Shown here: piece after piece, positions 34,122 through 43,548 of the stretch
How the letters are laid out: every line of letters starts with the position of its first letter
Numbering within the stretch: the first letter of the stretch is position 1
DNA from: an uncultured Planctomycetaceae bacterium
GTDB lineage: Bacteria > Planctomycetota > Planctomycetia > Gemmatales > Gemmataceae
Direction of reading: 5' to 3'
Length of the DNA: 64,000 nucleotides
NCBI GenBank assembly: GCA_937888715.1
Contig: CALARU010000312.1
Location: forward strand, 62,001 to 126,000
The notes under the pieces: model-generated
Databases searched by the model: none
The model's input: the letters and a program-made list of their open reading frames with translations, nothing else
Told to the model about the DNA's origin: nothing
Position numbers and translations under genes: made by a program

Positions 34122-35492
34122 ATGAGCGTTATTTTTTCGCATCAACCAAACCCTAAAGTCACTTTTCTAGGCGCAGCGGGGACCGTTACAGGCTCCATGC
34201 ATCTATTGCAATATAAAGACTTTAATATCCTTCTTGATTGCGGGCTCGAGCGAGACAAGAATACCGTACTTAAAGACGATGAGTTTCCTTTTGATCCCGA
34301 AGTTATTGATGCCGTAATCCTTAGCCATAATCATTCCGATCATTGTGGTAAATTGCCCGCACTTGCCCGAAAAGGCTTTCGTGGACAGGTTTATTGCACG
34401 CCTGCAAGCAAGGATTTACTGGGCGTTGTTCTTAAAGATTCTGTCAACATCCAGGAAAAAGAAGCCAAGCATCGCAACAAAACAAAAAACCACTCCGCAC
34501 CTTCCCAAAACGATACCTTCTCGATTTTGGATCGTTGTGTACCTTTAGATTACGGCAAAACTTTAGAGATTCGTAACGGGATCAGTCTCCGGTTTCATGA
34601 TGCTGGGCATTTGCTCGGGTCTGCAATCTCTGAAATTTCTATTGGTAAGGGTGACAAGGTTTTTAAGATCACCTATACCGGCGATCTTGGGCGTTTTGGC
34701 CTGCCTTTTCATCCCAACCCTTCTCCTGTGCCCGCTGCTGATCTTTTGATTTGTGAAAGCACCTACGGGGGCAAGTATCACGACAACGAAGAAAAGATGG
34801 CTGCGAAATTAGACATCGTCATGCGCGATACCATTAAAAGGGGTGGCAAAATTCTTATGCCAGCCTTTAGTTTGGGCCGCACTCAAATGCTTCTTTATTA
34901 TCTTGAAACTTGGATGCTCCAAAATAAGATTCCAAGGCTTCCTATTTTTCTTGATAGCCCTCTGGCTGTTGAAATCAGCAGGGTTTACAAGAAATATAAC
35001 AATCATCTTTCCGTTAATTGGAATTCTGAATCCGAAAATATCATGATTCTGGATTCTTGGGAAGAAGCTCAAACTGCAAGCTTCCATCCCAAGCCAGCAA
35101 TCATTGTTGCATCGGGCGGGATGTGTGAGGGCGGGAAAATCCTTTCGCACCTTAAAAATCATCTTGATGATCCTAGAACCAGTATTGCGCTTGTCAGTTT
35201 TCAAGCTCCCTCTACCTTGGGCTCAAAGCTTCTGGAAAAGAAGCCTTCGGTTTATTTCCATGGGAAGTCTTGGAACAAATGGGCTGAAATCCACGAAATC
35301 AAAGGCTTTTCTGGCCATGCGGATCAAACTGATTTTAATAAACTCCTTTCGCCTATTGCTAAAACTTCAGGGCATGTGCGTTTGGTGCATGGCGAACCAG
35401 AATCCGCCAAGGCGCTTGCTTCTGAATTGTCAAAATTAGGTTTTAAAGATGTAAAGCCGGTTCGCAGGGGAGAATCGGTCACCCTCACTTGA
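34122..35492 (+). CDS. MBL-fold beta-CASP RNA-processing nuclease-like protein
   Basis: A 456-residue metallo-beta-lactamase protein of the CPSF/RNase-J-like beta-CASP group. The metal-binding HxHxDH is SHNHSDHCGKLP near residue 67; later HDAGHLLGSA, DLGRFGLP, SFSLGRTQ and the beta-CASP MCEGGKILSHL block, then GFSGHADQ. Members act as endo/exoribonucleases on mRNA 3' ends or stable RNA; substrate here is unknown. It begins with a short 67-nt gap after tsf, and the histidine-phosphatase remnant follows 22 nt on. Confidence 0.9.
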   Translation: MSVIFSHQPNPKVTFLGAAGTVTGSMHLLQYKDFNILLDCGLERDKNTVLKDDEFPFDPEVIDAVILSHNHSDHCGKLPALARKGFRGQVYCTPASKDLLGVVLKDSVNIQEKEAKHRNKTKNHSAPSQNDTFSILDRCVPLDYGKTLEIRNGISLRFHDAGHLLGSAISEISIGKGDKVFKITYTGDLGRFGLPFHPNPSPVPAADLLICESTYGGKYHDNEEKMAAKLDIVMRDTIKRGGKILMPAFSLGRTQMLLYYLETWMLQNKIPRLPIFLDSPLAVEISRVYKKYNNHLSVNWNSESENIMILDSWEEAQTASFHPKPAIIVASGGMCEGGKILSHLKNHLDDPRTSIALVSFQAPSTLGSKLLEKKPSVYFHGKSWNKWAEIHEIKGFSGHADQTDFNKLLSPIAKTSGHVRLVHGEPESAKALASELSKLGFKDVKPVRRGESVTLT

Positions 35493-35514
35493 TTTTTATT
35501 TGAGGTGAAGCAGA

Positions 35515-36225
35515 ATGCAAAGGCGCATTTATCTTCTCAGGCATGGCGATGTAAGTTATTTTTCCTCCGATGGCCAACCTGTTTCGTTTTAACATGCCGC
35601 CCTTAATGATCATGGTATTGCCCAGGCAATTGCACTGGGCGAGATACTTGCTCCTATCGCTTTTCAAAAATATGTCTTCAGTGGTTTATTGCGTTCGCAT
35701 CAAACCCTGGATCTGGTAGTGGGTAAACGGGAGGCTGGTAGTTCTCCTGATTTTCTTGCGTGCCCAGATTTTGGTGAAATTCAGCCCGGTACAATTCATA
35801 CCTTTCCTGGTACAGATTTTGACCACTGGAAAAATTACTTTTTATCAGCCCTTGGCCCAGGGCTTAACTTTGATTCTCGTTTTATGGGTGGAGAGACTTT
35901 TTTTGATTTCACCAATCGTGTCAACTTTTCTCTTCGCACTTTGCTTGAAGATTCTTCTTGGGCAAACGCCTTGGTGGTTGCTCATAGTGTGGTTAATCGT
36001 TGGATACTTTGCAGGTTTCTTGGTTTGGGCCTTGATGGGATTCATGCGATTGAGCAGGATTCGGGTTGTATGAATGTGATAGATGTTTTTCCGGATGGAA
36101 AGGGCGTTATCCGGCTTATGAATTACACTCCGGGTGATCGTGCGAAAGTTAATCTCAGGAAAAACACCTTGGAGATGCTGTTTGAGCAATCTGTGGAGGC
36201 GCACAAAAAAAACAATCCCACCTGA
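35515..36225 (+). pseudogene. Histidine phosphatase family gene interrupted by an in-frame TAA
   Basis: The ATG has GAGGTGA upstream and gives MQRRIYLLRHGDVSYFSSDG, including the RHG catalytic histidine. An in-frame TAA at 35590-35592 stops translation after 25 codons, but the frame continues with good family sequence: HAALNDHGIAQAIALGEIL, FSGLLRSHQTLDL, NALVVAHSVVNRW with the second catalytic His. A start inside (35689) would drop the RHG. A single base change (for example AAA to TAA) explains it, so either a recent nonsense mutation or a sequence error. No selenocysteine explanation applies to TAA. It follows the MBL gene in the same direction. Confidence 0.82.
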
Positions 36226-36264
36226 GGAAATCTCTTTTCTAATAATGTTTGATGTTTCGGGTTA

Positions 36265-36273
36265 TGTTATAAT
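36265..36273 (+). promoter_or_regulatory. Extended -10 promoter element
   Basis: TGTTATAAT is a perfect extended -10 (TGnTATAAT), 35 nt upstream of the chosen start of the cytochrome-domain gene. A -35 element is weak, as is usual for extended -10 promoters. Confidence 0.5.
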
Positions 36274-36307
36274 TAATCATCTTTACTCGTTTATCGGACT
36301 CACCAAA

Positions 36308-39300
36308 ATGACTTTCAAACAGCACTGTTTTTGGATTTTGCTTCTTTGTAACAGCTTGAGTGCAACTTTCAGCTTTGCTCAGGAACCCTTGGCAATCTGG
36401 CATTTTGATACGGAAGAAACATCCAAGCTTCAATCTGTTGGAGGTGTTCATCGTGATATCGCTGGCCCAAGGCCACCCATGTTTCCTGACTTTTCACCCG
36501 CCAACACTGCAGTCAAATTTGATGGCAAAGGTTCCCGCTTTGTTCTCAAAGATCTTGGTAACGATAGTAAATTTGATTTTACTAATAGCGATAGCATCAC
36601 GCTTGAGTCTTGGGTAAATGTTCCCCAGAGTAATGCTAATGAAAATGTTTACATCATTGGCAAAGGGCGTACTTTTGCTCCTGGATTTGATAAGGAAAAT
36701 CAGAACTGGGCCCTGCGCCTTCGCGAACAAAAGGGTGATTCCTGTGTCAGTTTTCTATTTTTCAGCATGCCTTCTAAAAATGAAAAAGGTGATTGGCATC
36801 GCTGGACTACCAATACCGGGTTCAAGGCTGGTACTGGGTGGCATCATGTTGCAGTCAGTTACACTTTTGGAAAACCTGAATCCATTTCAGGCTGGATCGA
36901 TGGTAAAAAGATTTCTGGTTCTTGGGATATGGGCGGAGCTACCACCAAGGCGCCCGTCACCGATAACGATGATATTTGGATTGGTTCTTCCATGGGTGGC
37001 TCGCCTGGCAATAGCTTTCGCGGCTTGTTGGACGATGTTGCAATTCATCGTGGCATTGTTCCAGATGATCTCATGCAAAAAAGGTTTCGACGTGTTGGCC
37101 CAGAGCAAACTGTTGTTCAATCGGATTCTTTTATTGCGCCAACTCAAGCTGGTACAAAAAATGTGCAAGTTCAACTTCATGAAGGCTGGACCGCATTAGA
37201 TTCCTGGCCCAATCTTGCAGAAGATCTTGCTAAGCCTTTCACCTTTTATGAACTTCCTGCATTTCTTTTTCATCGGATTCCCCATCGGTATGATGCTTGG
37301 GGGATTCGTGATAACTGGCAGGGAACCGTAATCCTTAAAGCTTCTACGGAAGTAACAATCCCCTCGGGTTCCCATGACTTATTGGTTCGTTCAAAAGGTG
37401 GGGCAAGGCTTTGGATTGATGGGAAGTTGATTTGTAAGACCCCTTTTCATGCCAAGGAAACTGGTGGCCATGAAGCTGTAAAACCTGTTCCAAGCCTTCC
37501 TGCGATAAATGCTAGGCCCGTGGGTTATGGCGATCATGAAGTCCTAGTTCGTTTTTCAGGCACGGGCAAAAAGCATCAGATTCTTTATGAAACATTAGTG
37601 GGCGGAAAGAAGTTTCGACATGATACAGGCGATTCTTGCGTTGCGATTAAATACGAAGGCGAGTCGCAATTTAAAATTCTTGGAAGTGATTTCAATGAAG
37701 CTAATGGTGGGGCAGCTAACATTGGGAAAACCCTGCTTGTGGATAAGGATTGGGAGCGGGCTACTGCTAAATTAGAACTTAATCTTGTAAACCTGGATGA
37801 TCATGCCAGAAGGTTTGCTGCTTCAAACCAAGATGCCTATTGGGCTAAAAGGCGAGAGGCATCCAAGGCATGGGCCATGGCTAATCCAAGCCCTAAAGTT
37901 CCTGAAGTTGCAAATAACAAGCTTATTAACAATGAAATTGACCGCTTTATTCTTTCTAAGGTTGAAGCTCAGTTAGTTTCTAAACAAGATTCTGTGGTTG
38001 CAAACACCTTTCATACCAAGGTTCTTCCCCTGCTTAAGGAGCAGTGTTTTCGTTGCCATGCAGATAAGGTGAAGGGTGGATTCAAGTTGGATTCGCTGCA
38101 GGAGATTTTAAAGTCGGGCGATTCTGGGAAATTAGCAGTCGTGCCCGGTGCGCCTGAAAAATCATTCCTCATCGAAAAAATCAAAGGGAAATCTACCGAA
38201 AGAATGCCTCCCAATGGAAAAGGGTTAAGTGAGGAAGAAATAGGCATCTTGGAGCAATGGATTAAAGCGGGTGCGCAATGGGCTCCCGAATCTGTTCAAC
38301 CCAAGGATCTTGTCTTTGCAAATTTAACCAGTGACATATCTTTTCTTCGCAGGGCATTTTTAGACACCGTCGGTGTTCCACCTTCCTCCGATGAAATCCG
38401 CAAATTTATTTCTGATCAAAGCGCATCGAAAAGAAGCAAAATAATTGATCGGCTTTTGGTCGATCCAAGGTATGCGGATCATTGGGTTAGCTATTGGCAG
38501 GATGTGCTTGCTGAAAATCCCAATATTCTTAAACCGACTTTGAATAACACAGGTCCCTTCAGATTCTTTATTTACGATGCGCTTAAGGATGATAAACCTA
38601 TGGATCGGTTTGTCTCTGAGTTGATTCTTATGCGTGGTAATATTAACCTTGGAGGTAGTGCGGGTTTTGCAATGGCAGCGGATAATGATGTTCCGATGGC
38701 TGCAAAGGCTCAGATTCTTGGCACTGCATTTCTTGGGGTCGAGATGCAATGTGCTCGGTGTCATGATTCACCTTTCCATTCTACCACTCAGAAAGATCTC
38801 TTTCAGATTTCTGCAATGCTTGAACGCAAGGTTTTGGTTCTACCTAAAAGTAGTACCGTGCCTGCGGGATTTTTTGAAAAGAAAGAAAGAGAATCGCTGA
38901 TCAAAGCAACACTCAAACCTAACCAAAAAATCGATCCTGCGTGGCCTTTCAAAAACATCGCAACTGAAGATGCGTCAGGTCAATGGCTGATTCAAAAAGA
39001 AGATGCTCGTGAAAAGCTTGCTGTAATCATTACCCTGCCTGCAAATAAACGGTTTGCCAAGGTTCTTGTGAATCGGTATTGGAAAAGGCTCATGGGGGCG
39101 GGAATTGTTGAACCTGCATTTGATTGGGAGAATAAAAATGCAAGTCATCCCGAACTTCTGGATTGGCTTGGGCATGAATTTGTAGCTTCGGGGTATCAGG
39201 CAAAATCTGTTATTCGTTTGATCATGAATTCTCAGGTATATCAGCGCGAATCCAATGGTCATAACCTTACTACTGCTTCTGATAAACGGTTTTTCACCGC

Positions 39301-40030
39301 ACCCGATAAAAGGCGAATGTCTGCTGAACAAGTCGTTGATTCTCTTTATCAAGCTTCGGGTAGAAGCATGAAAGTTGAAGAAATTACTTTTGATTCTGAT
39401 AGTAGACAACCGCCAGATAGAATGCTAAACCTTGGGGTTCCTAAGCGGGCTTGGGAGTATACCTCCCTTTCTAATGAACGCGACAGGCCAAGCCTTGCTC
39501 TTCCCCGAGTGCAGGCTGTGACCGATGTTTTAGAAGCTTTTGGCTGGCGTGGTGCTAGGCAGAATCCTATTACTGATCGCGATACTTCCCCTCATGTTTT
39601 ACAGCCCGCTATTCTTGCCAATGGTACTTTGTCTTCTTGGATTAGCAGGCTTTCTGATAATAGTTTTCTTACCCGCATAGCCCTAGAATCAAAGACACCG
39701 AATGAACTTGCAGATGAAATTTATCTGAGGTTTCTTTCACGATTTCCTACTGAAGATGAAAAAAATAAAGTTCTGGATATGCTGGAGCCTGGCTTTGTTT
39801 CTCGAATTAACAATCCTGTTCCTAGTTCATTTGTTGAGCTTGCAAGGTTGCCTAATATTTCTTGGACCAATCATTTGGTTGAAGAAGCGACTAAGGTGAA
39901 ATTGGAAATGGAAAAAAGAGCTAGGGTAGGCGATGCTCCTTCCGAATTACTTGACGATTCTTGGCGTGAACGAGTTGAAGATATTGTTTGGGCAGTCTTT
40001 AACCTTCCTGAATTTGTTTGGGTTCCTTGA
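36308..40030 (+). CDS. LamG + PSCyt + DUF1549/DUF1553 exported cytochrome-like protein
   Basis: A 1240-residue exported protein of the planctomycete PSCyt family. The ATG gives a signal peptide MTFKQHCFWILLLCNSLSA. A LamG-like jelly roll occupies about residues 30-270 (ESWVNVPQS, GWHHVAVSYTFGKP). A PSCyt heme domain has CFRCH near residue 580 and MPPNGKGLSEEEIGILEQWI; then DUF1549 (RAFLDTVGVPPS, MQCARCHDSPFH) and DUF1553 (LVNRYWKRLMGAGIVEP, LIMNSQVYQR). Two CxxCH sites are visible. It is followed 33 nt later by a DUF1501 gene. Substrate is unknown. Confidence 0.9.
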   Translation: MTFKQHCFWILLLCNSLSATFSFAQEPLAIWHFDTEETSKLQSVGGVHRDIAGPRPPMFPDFSPANTAVKFDGKGSRFVLKDLGNDSKFDFTNSDSITLESWVNVPQSNANENVYIIGKGRTFAPGFDKENQNWALRLREQKGDSCVSFLFFSMPSKNEKGDWHRWTTNTGFKAGTGWHHVAVSYTFGKPESISGWIDGKKISGSWDMGGATTKAPVTDNDDIWIGSSMGGSPGNSFRGLLDDVAIHRGIVPDDLMQKRFRRVGPEQTVVQSDSFIAPTQAGTKNVQVQLHEGWTALDSWPNLAEDLAKPFTFYELPAFLFHRIPHRYDAWGIRDNWQGTVILKASTEVTIPSGSHDLLVRSKGGARLWIDGKLICKTPFHAKETGGHEAVKPVPSLPAINARPVGYGDHEVLVRFSGTGKKHQILYETLVGGKKFRHDTGDSCVAIKYEGESQFKILGSDFNEANGGAANIGKTLLVDKDWERATAKLELNLVNLDDHARRFAASNQDAYWAKRREASKAWAMANPSPKVPEVANNKLINNEIDRFILSKVEAQLVSKQDSVVANTFHTKVLPLLKEQCFRCHADKVKGGFKLDSLQEILKSGDSGKLAVVPGAPEKSFLIEKIKGKSTERMPPNGKGLSEEEIGILEQWIKAGAQWAPESVQPKDLVFANLTSDISFLRRAFLDTVGVPPSSDEIRKFISDQSASKRSKIIDRLLVDPRYADHWVSYWQDVLAENPNILKPTLNNTGPFRFFIYDALKDDKPMDRFVSELILMRGNINLGGSAGFAMAADNDVPMAAKAQILGTAFLGVEMQCARCHDSPFHSTTQKDLFQISAMLERKVLVLPKSSTVPAGFFEKKERESLIKATLKPNQKIDPAWPFKNIATEDASGQWLIQKEDAREKLAVIITLPANKRFAKVLVNRYWKRLMGAGIVEPAFDWENKNASHPELLDWLGHEFVASGYQAKSVIRLIMNSQVYQRESNGHNLTTASDKRFFTAPDKRRMSAEQVVDSLYQASGRSMKVEEITFDSDSRQPPDRMLNLGVPKRAWEYTSLSNERDRPSLALPRVQAVTDVLEAFGWRGARQNPITDRDTSPHVLQPAILANGTLSSWISRLSDNSFLTRIALESKTPNELADEIYLRFLSRFPTEDEKNKVLDMLEPGFVSRINNPVPSSFVELARLPNISWTNHLVEEATKVKLEMEKRARVGDAPSELLDDSWRERVEDIVWAVFNLPEFVWVP

Positions 40031-40063
40031 TCCTTTTTATCATTTGAATTGAGGGTGATATTA

Positions 40064-41338
40064 ATGTCACAACTTTCTGATCGCAGAAAATTCCTTGCTG
40101 CTTCCGCTCTGACTATTGCGGGATCTGCATCTGCGTTTAACCCGGTTCACTTTCCTAAGGGTAAAGCAGAACATTGTGTTTTTATCTGGCTGGGTGGTGG
40201 CATGGGCCAGACTGATTCCTTCGATCCCAAACGGGTGGGCGATCCGAAGAAGAAAGTTGCAGGTTCGTATTACAAAGCTATTGATACCTCGGTTAAGGGG
40301 GTTCAAGTTTGTGAGCATTTTTCCAAAATAGCACCACTCATGGATCGCATGACTATTATTCGCACCATTAATCATGATGTTATTGATGAGCATGCCGCTG
40401 CAGTCAATCGCATGCATACGGGCAGAAATGTTATAGGCACTGTGGTTTACCCTTCCATTGGTTCTGCTGTTGCGCATGAAAAAGGAGCGGCACAAGATGG
40501 CGCACCATCTTATGTTTTGATCGGTTATCCTAATGTTACCCGCGGCCCGGGTTTTCTTGGTTCAAAATTCAACTATCTTTACCTTACCGATACGGTGAGT
40601 GGGCCTGCAGGATTATCCCGACCTGAAATGATTACCCTACCTAGGCAAGATCGCAGGGAGGCGTTGCTTTCCGAACTTCGGAAAGTCAATAAGGTTGCGG
40701 GAAAAGACAAAGCACTCCAAGATTACGAAACTGCTCTCGAGCAAAGTTTAAAACTGACTGGCCCTGCTTTTTCCAAAGTCTTTAATCTTACTGAAGAAAA
40801 CTCCACCCTAAGAGATTCCTATGGGGGCGAGTTCGGCCAACGTTGCCTTTTGGCTCGAAGATTGATTGAGCGAGGGGTTCGCTTTATTGAAGTTTCGCAC
40901 AATCTCAATTTTTCTAACGGTACCGGTTGGGATGTGCATAACCAAGGTATAGAAAAACAACATATACTGATTCAAGAATTAGACCAAGCACTTGCTGCTC
41001 TTGTCCTTGATCTTGAATCTAAAAAAATGCTTGATAAAACTTTGATTGTCGTTGCGACAGAGTTTGGTAGGCCGCCAGAATTTGATGGAGGCGGGGGCAG
41101 GGGGCATCAATCTAAAACTTTCAGTGTCCTGCTTGCTGGAGCTGGGTTGAAGCATCAGGGGGCCTTTGGTGAAACCGATGAACTCGCCAAAAAGCCTGTC
41201 AAGGATTTGGTCAGCGTTCCCGATTTCTTTGCAACCATCCATGCATCACTCGGCATCGATCCTTCAAAGCATCTTTATGATGGCGACCGCCCGGTGCCTA
41301 TCACGGATTCCGGCGTTCCTGTAAAGGTTCTTTTTTAA
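40064..41338 (+). CDS. DUF1501 protein, exported, partner of the PSCyt gene
   Basis: A 424-residue DUF1501 protein with a twin-arginine-like signal ([20 protein letters not shown]). The ATG has GAGGGTGAT upstream. Family blocks are [54 protein letters not shown] and [17 protein letters not shown]. The usual FGRTPxxNG reads FGRPPEFDG. It is co-directional with and 33 nt after the PSCyt gene. A bidirectional terminator follows. Confidence 0.92.
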   Translation: MSQLSDRRKFLAASALTIAGSASAFNPVHFPKGKAEHCVFIWLGGGMGQTDSFDPKRVGDPKKKVAGSYYKAIDTSVKGVQVCEHFSKIAPLMDRMTIIRTINHDVIDEHAAAVNRMHTGRNVIGTVVYPSIGSAVAHEKGAAQDGAPSYVLIGYPNVTRGPGFLGSKFNYLYLTDTVSGPAGLSRPEMITLPRQDRREALLSELRKVNKVAGKDKALQDYETALEQSLKLTGPAFSKVFNLTEENSTLRDSYGGEFGQRCLLARRLIERGVRFIEVSHNLNFSNGTGWDVHNQGIEKQHILIQELDQALAALVLDLESKKMLDKTLIVVATEFGRPPEFDGGGGRGHQSKTFSVLLAGAGLKHQGAFGETDELAKKPVKDLVSVPDFFATIHASLGIDPSKHLYDGDRPVPITDSGVPVKVLF

Positions 41339-41354
41339 AGTGGTGTAAACAAAC

Positions 41355-41387
41355 AAAAAAGGCAGATGAATTTCATCTGCCTTTTTT
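41355..41387. terminator. Bidirectional intrinsic terminator
   Basis: ggcagatga and tcatctgcc pair in a 9-bp stem, extended by A-runs and T-runs on each side, so both strands end in a U-tract. It serves the converging DUF1501 gene and sigma-factor gene. Confidence 0.88.
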
Positions 41388-41412
41388 ATTATTGTTATGG
41401 AATCGTAGCTGT

Positions 41413-43095
41413 TTAAGGCATTTCCAAATGTTTTTCTTCGACCATATGCCTTAGTTTGCGCATCGATCTTGCATGAATTTGGCGTACCCTTTCCTTGGTA
41501 ATTCCAAATTGCATGCCGATTTCTTCCAAGGTTGCAGATGATTGTTTTTCATCCAGCCCAGCACGCAGCTTGATGATTTCTCTTTCTCGCGGGTCGAGGA
41601 AATTCAAAAGCCTGTTGATGCTGTGGCTGGCGCGTTCCTTCTGCGCGTAAAGTTCTTTTTCATCGGAGCGCCCATCCACCGTTGTGCTGAACACTTCTTC
41701 ATTGCCTGTAACAAAGCGTTCCCGATGATGGATTTCAGTTGGAATGCTGCGGGCGAAATTCTTCATGATGGCCCAGCTTGCATAAGTGCTGAACTTGAAG
41801 CCTCGACCGAAATCAAACTTTTCCACTGCCCGGATCAATGACATGTTGCCATCGGATATAAGTTCGAAAAAGTTTTCAACCTGGCCACTATGGCGCTTGG
41901 CAATATTCACTACCAGGCGCATGTTGGCGTTAATCAGGGCATCTTTCACCATATTGGCTTGGTGAATCAAATTCTCGATTTCATCAAGTACTTGCACTTT
42001 CAATTTTAAAAGGTCTATTTCTGGAGGATTTGCACCTTCTTTAAGTATGCTGTTTCGAAGTTTCGAAGCCTTGAACTTAAGGAAATTCATCTTACGGAAA
42101 AGGTGTTGTTCCTGTTCCTTGTTTAAGAGGGGGACTTCGTAAAGATTGCCCAGTTCTGTTTGCACATCCTTGGGAGCCTTCATTGATTTTCTTTTGGTTT
42201 CGTATTCATCTGCATCTGGCATGGGGGCAAGAATTGCCAATTCAAGGTTGGCATTTTCAAAGCCAAGGTTTGGAATGAAATCCAAATTGTGTTCGAGTAA
42301 ATTTTGAGCCCTAACCTCATGTATCACGCGGTACATCGAGGTTCGGTTTCGTTGAAAGCGTTTGGCTAGAATATCCACGGTTTCACCTCGAGAGTAAGAG
42401 TTAAAAATACTTTGTCTTGATTCGGGAGACAAAGGGTTGGTAAGGTCTGGAAATACTGCGCTCGCTGGATTGATACGATCATGATTCTTGATCGTATACC
42501 TTACCGTTTCAGGTGAGCGTTTAATTTTTTTCGATATACGAAGGCTGATCTCGGTCACATTGGCATTAGTTAAATGCGCCATCCTGCTTGCAATTTTGAT
42601 AACCCTGTTTTTTTCTTCATTAGAGAGCTGCGAAAAGCTTCCGCTTTTTTCAACCCTCTCCTGATTGCGGGATACAAATCGCTCGATTTCACTTCTCGTA
42701 TAGCCTAGCTTTCGTTTTCCGCCACGCACTATTTTCAATCCGATTAACCCAAGCTTTTTCCACCTTCGTACCGTCTTTGTTGAAACATTCCAAAGCTTAC
42801 TGACTTCGTCCACGGTATAAACTGGTTCAACTTCGGGCTGGCTACTTGCAAGCGACTGAATCAGAATGGGCAGATCGTGTAAGAGGTCGGAACCATCGAT
42901 CCGTAAATCAGGAAAAGAATCTGGTCGATATCCGGTAATCCTGAAACAGATAAACTGGTAAGGATATTTTTTCGAGGCATCAACTTCTTGAAGAAACTGC
43001 TCAGTTCGTTCCTGCTGCTGGGTCTTTCGACCTACAGGGGTGAAACGAGTGAGCTGGTCTTCCAGCAGCATCAAAGCAGGGTGCCTGAAAATCAC
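41413..43095 (-). CDS. Sigma-70 family factor fused to N-terminal MerR/excisionase-type HTH
   Basis: A 560-residue RNA polymerase sigma factor. The GTG start has GAGGAAGGA upstream. Residues about 95-150 form a MerR/excisionase-like helix-turn-helix: YTVDEVSKLWNVSTKTVRRWKK then KLGYTRSEIERFVSRN. A second HTH-like block follows near 230-260 (RGETVDILAKRFQRNRTSMYRVI). Sigma region 2 is NANMRLVVNIAKRHSGQ, DGNMSLIRAVEKFDFGRGFKFSTYASW, and region 4 DPREREIIKLRAG with IGMQFGITKERVRQIHARSM. Region 3 is short and region 1.1 absent. It may be a specialised or housekeeping-like factor. Confidence 0.88.
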   Translation of the reverse strand: MIFRHPALMLLEDQLTRFTPVGRKTQQQERTEQFLQEVDASKKYPYQFICFRITGYRPDSFPDLRIDGSDLLHDLPILIQSLASSQPEVEPVYTVDEVSKLWNVSTKTVRRWKKLGLIGLKIVRGGKRKLGYTRSEIERFVSRNQERVEKSGSFSQLSNEEKNRVIKIASRMAHLTNANVTEISLRISKKIKRSPETVRYTIKNHDRINPASAVFPDLTNPLSPESRQSIFNSYSRGETVDILAKRFQRNRTSMYRVIHEVRAQNLLEHNLDFIPNLGFENANLELAILAPMPDADEYETKRKSMKAPKDVQTELGNLYEVPLLNKEQEQHLFRKMNFLKFKASKLRNSILKEGANPPEIDLLKLKVQVLDEIENLIHQANMVKDALINANMRLVVNIAKRHSGQVENFFELISDGNMSLIRAVEKFDFGRGFKFSTYASWAIMKNFARSIPTEIHHRERFVTGNEEVFSTTVDGRSDEKELYAQKERASHSINRLLNFLDPREREIIKLRAGLDEKQSSATLEEIGMQFGITKERVRQIHARSMRKLRHMVEEKHLEMP

Positions 43096-43096
43096 T

Positions 43097-43210
43097 TTAA
43101 GAATCCTTCCTCAAAACGGGACTGTTTTTTCTAACCAGAGCCATCGCTGCCTTGCGATGCTTACTACCTATACGAGTCAACCACTCAAAAAGTTCAAATG
43201 TTTTTTTCAT
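43097..43210 (-). CDS. Possible 37-codon leader ORF ahead of the sigma factor gene
   Basis: An ATG-started frame beginning MKKTFELFEWLTRIG and ending 1 nt before the sigma GTG. Its last codons contain the sigma Shine-Dalgarno, so translation could be coupled. The peptide is basic (SKHRKAAMALVRKNS). Its own ribosome site is weak (AGGG), and no family is recognised, so it may be chance. Confidence 0.35.
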   Translation of the reverse strand: MKKTFELFEWLTRIGSKHRKAAMALVRKNSPVLRKDS

Positions 43211-43548
43211 GGTTACAACCCTATATTCGAATGCGCCATCAATTTATTAACAACGGAACCTGAAAATTTCCAAATTACTTGTGTTGTAGAGGAAACATCC
43301 CCTGAACTATTACTTGCAAGAATAAACAATGATTATTAAGGGTAGGTTAAAAAAAGAGGGTTGGCTGGAAAAGTAAAACTTTTCTTTAAATACTCATAAA
43401 GGATGTGTTCAAATGTCCACATCTTGTTGAATTTATCAATCAATAACTCGTTAGAATTAAAATTTCCTTCCATATTCTGCCTTTATCACCGGTTTTTGGG
43501 ATAAACTTTGCCGTTGGCTTCCTTCTTTTTATCAGGTGTAGTGTCGCG
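43211..43548. other. Intergenic stretch without a recognised gene
   Basis: AT-rich spacer between the divergent sigma-factor and 43549 genes. It holds a GATGTG/CACATC hairpin near 43400-43425 and presumably both promoters; I cannot place a convincing promoter and see no tRNA or small RNA. Confidence 0.5.

Noticed and set aside
35590-35592. Selenocysteine or recoding at the stop in the histidine phosphatase
   Set aside because: The codon is TAA, not TGA, and no SECIS is expected.
36134-36307. Earlier start for the LamG-PSCyt gene
   Set aside because: Overlaps the phosphatase frame and would bury the signal peptide.
43040-43339. A plus-strand frame over the sigma-factor start
   Set aside because: Overlaps the sigma start and shows no family similarity.
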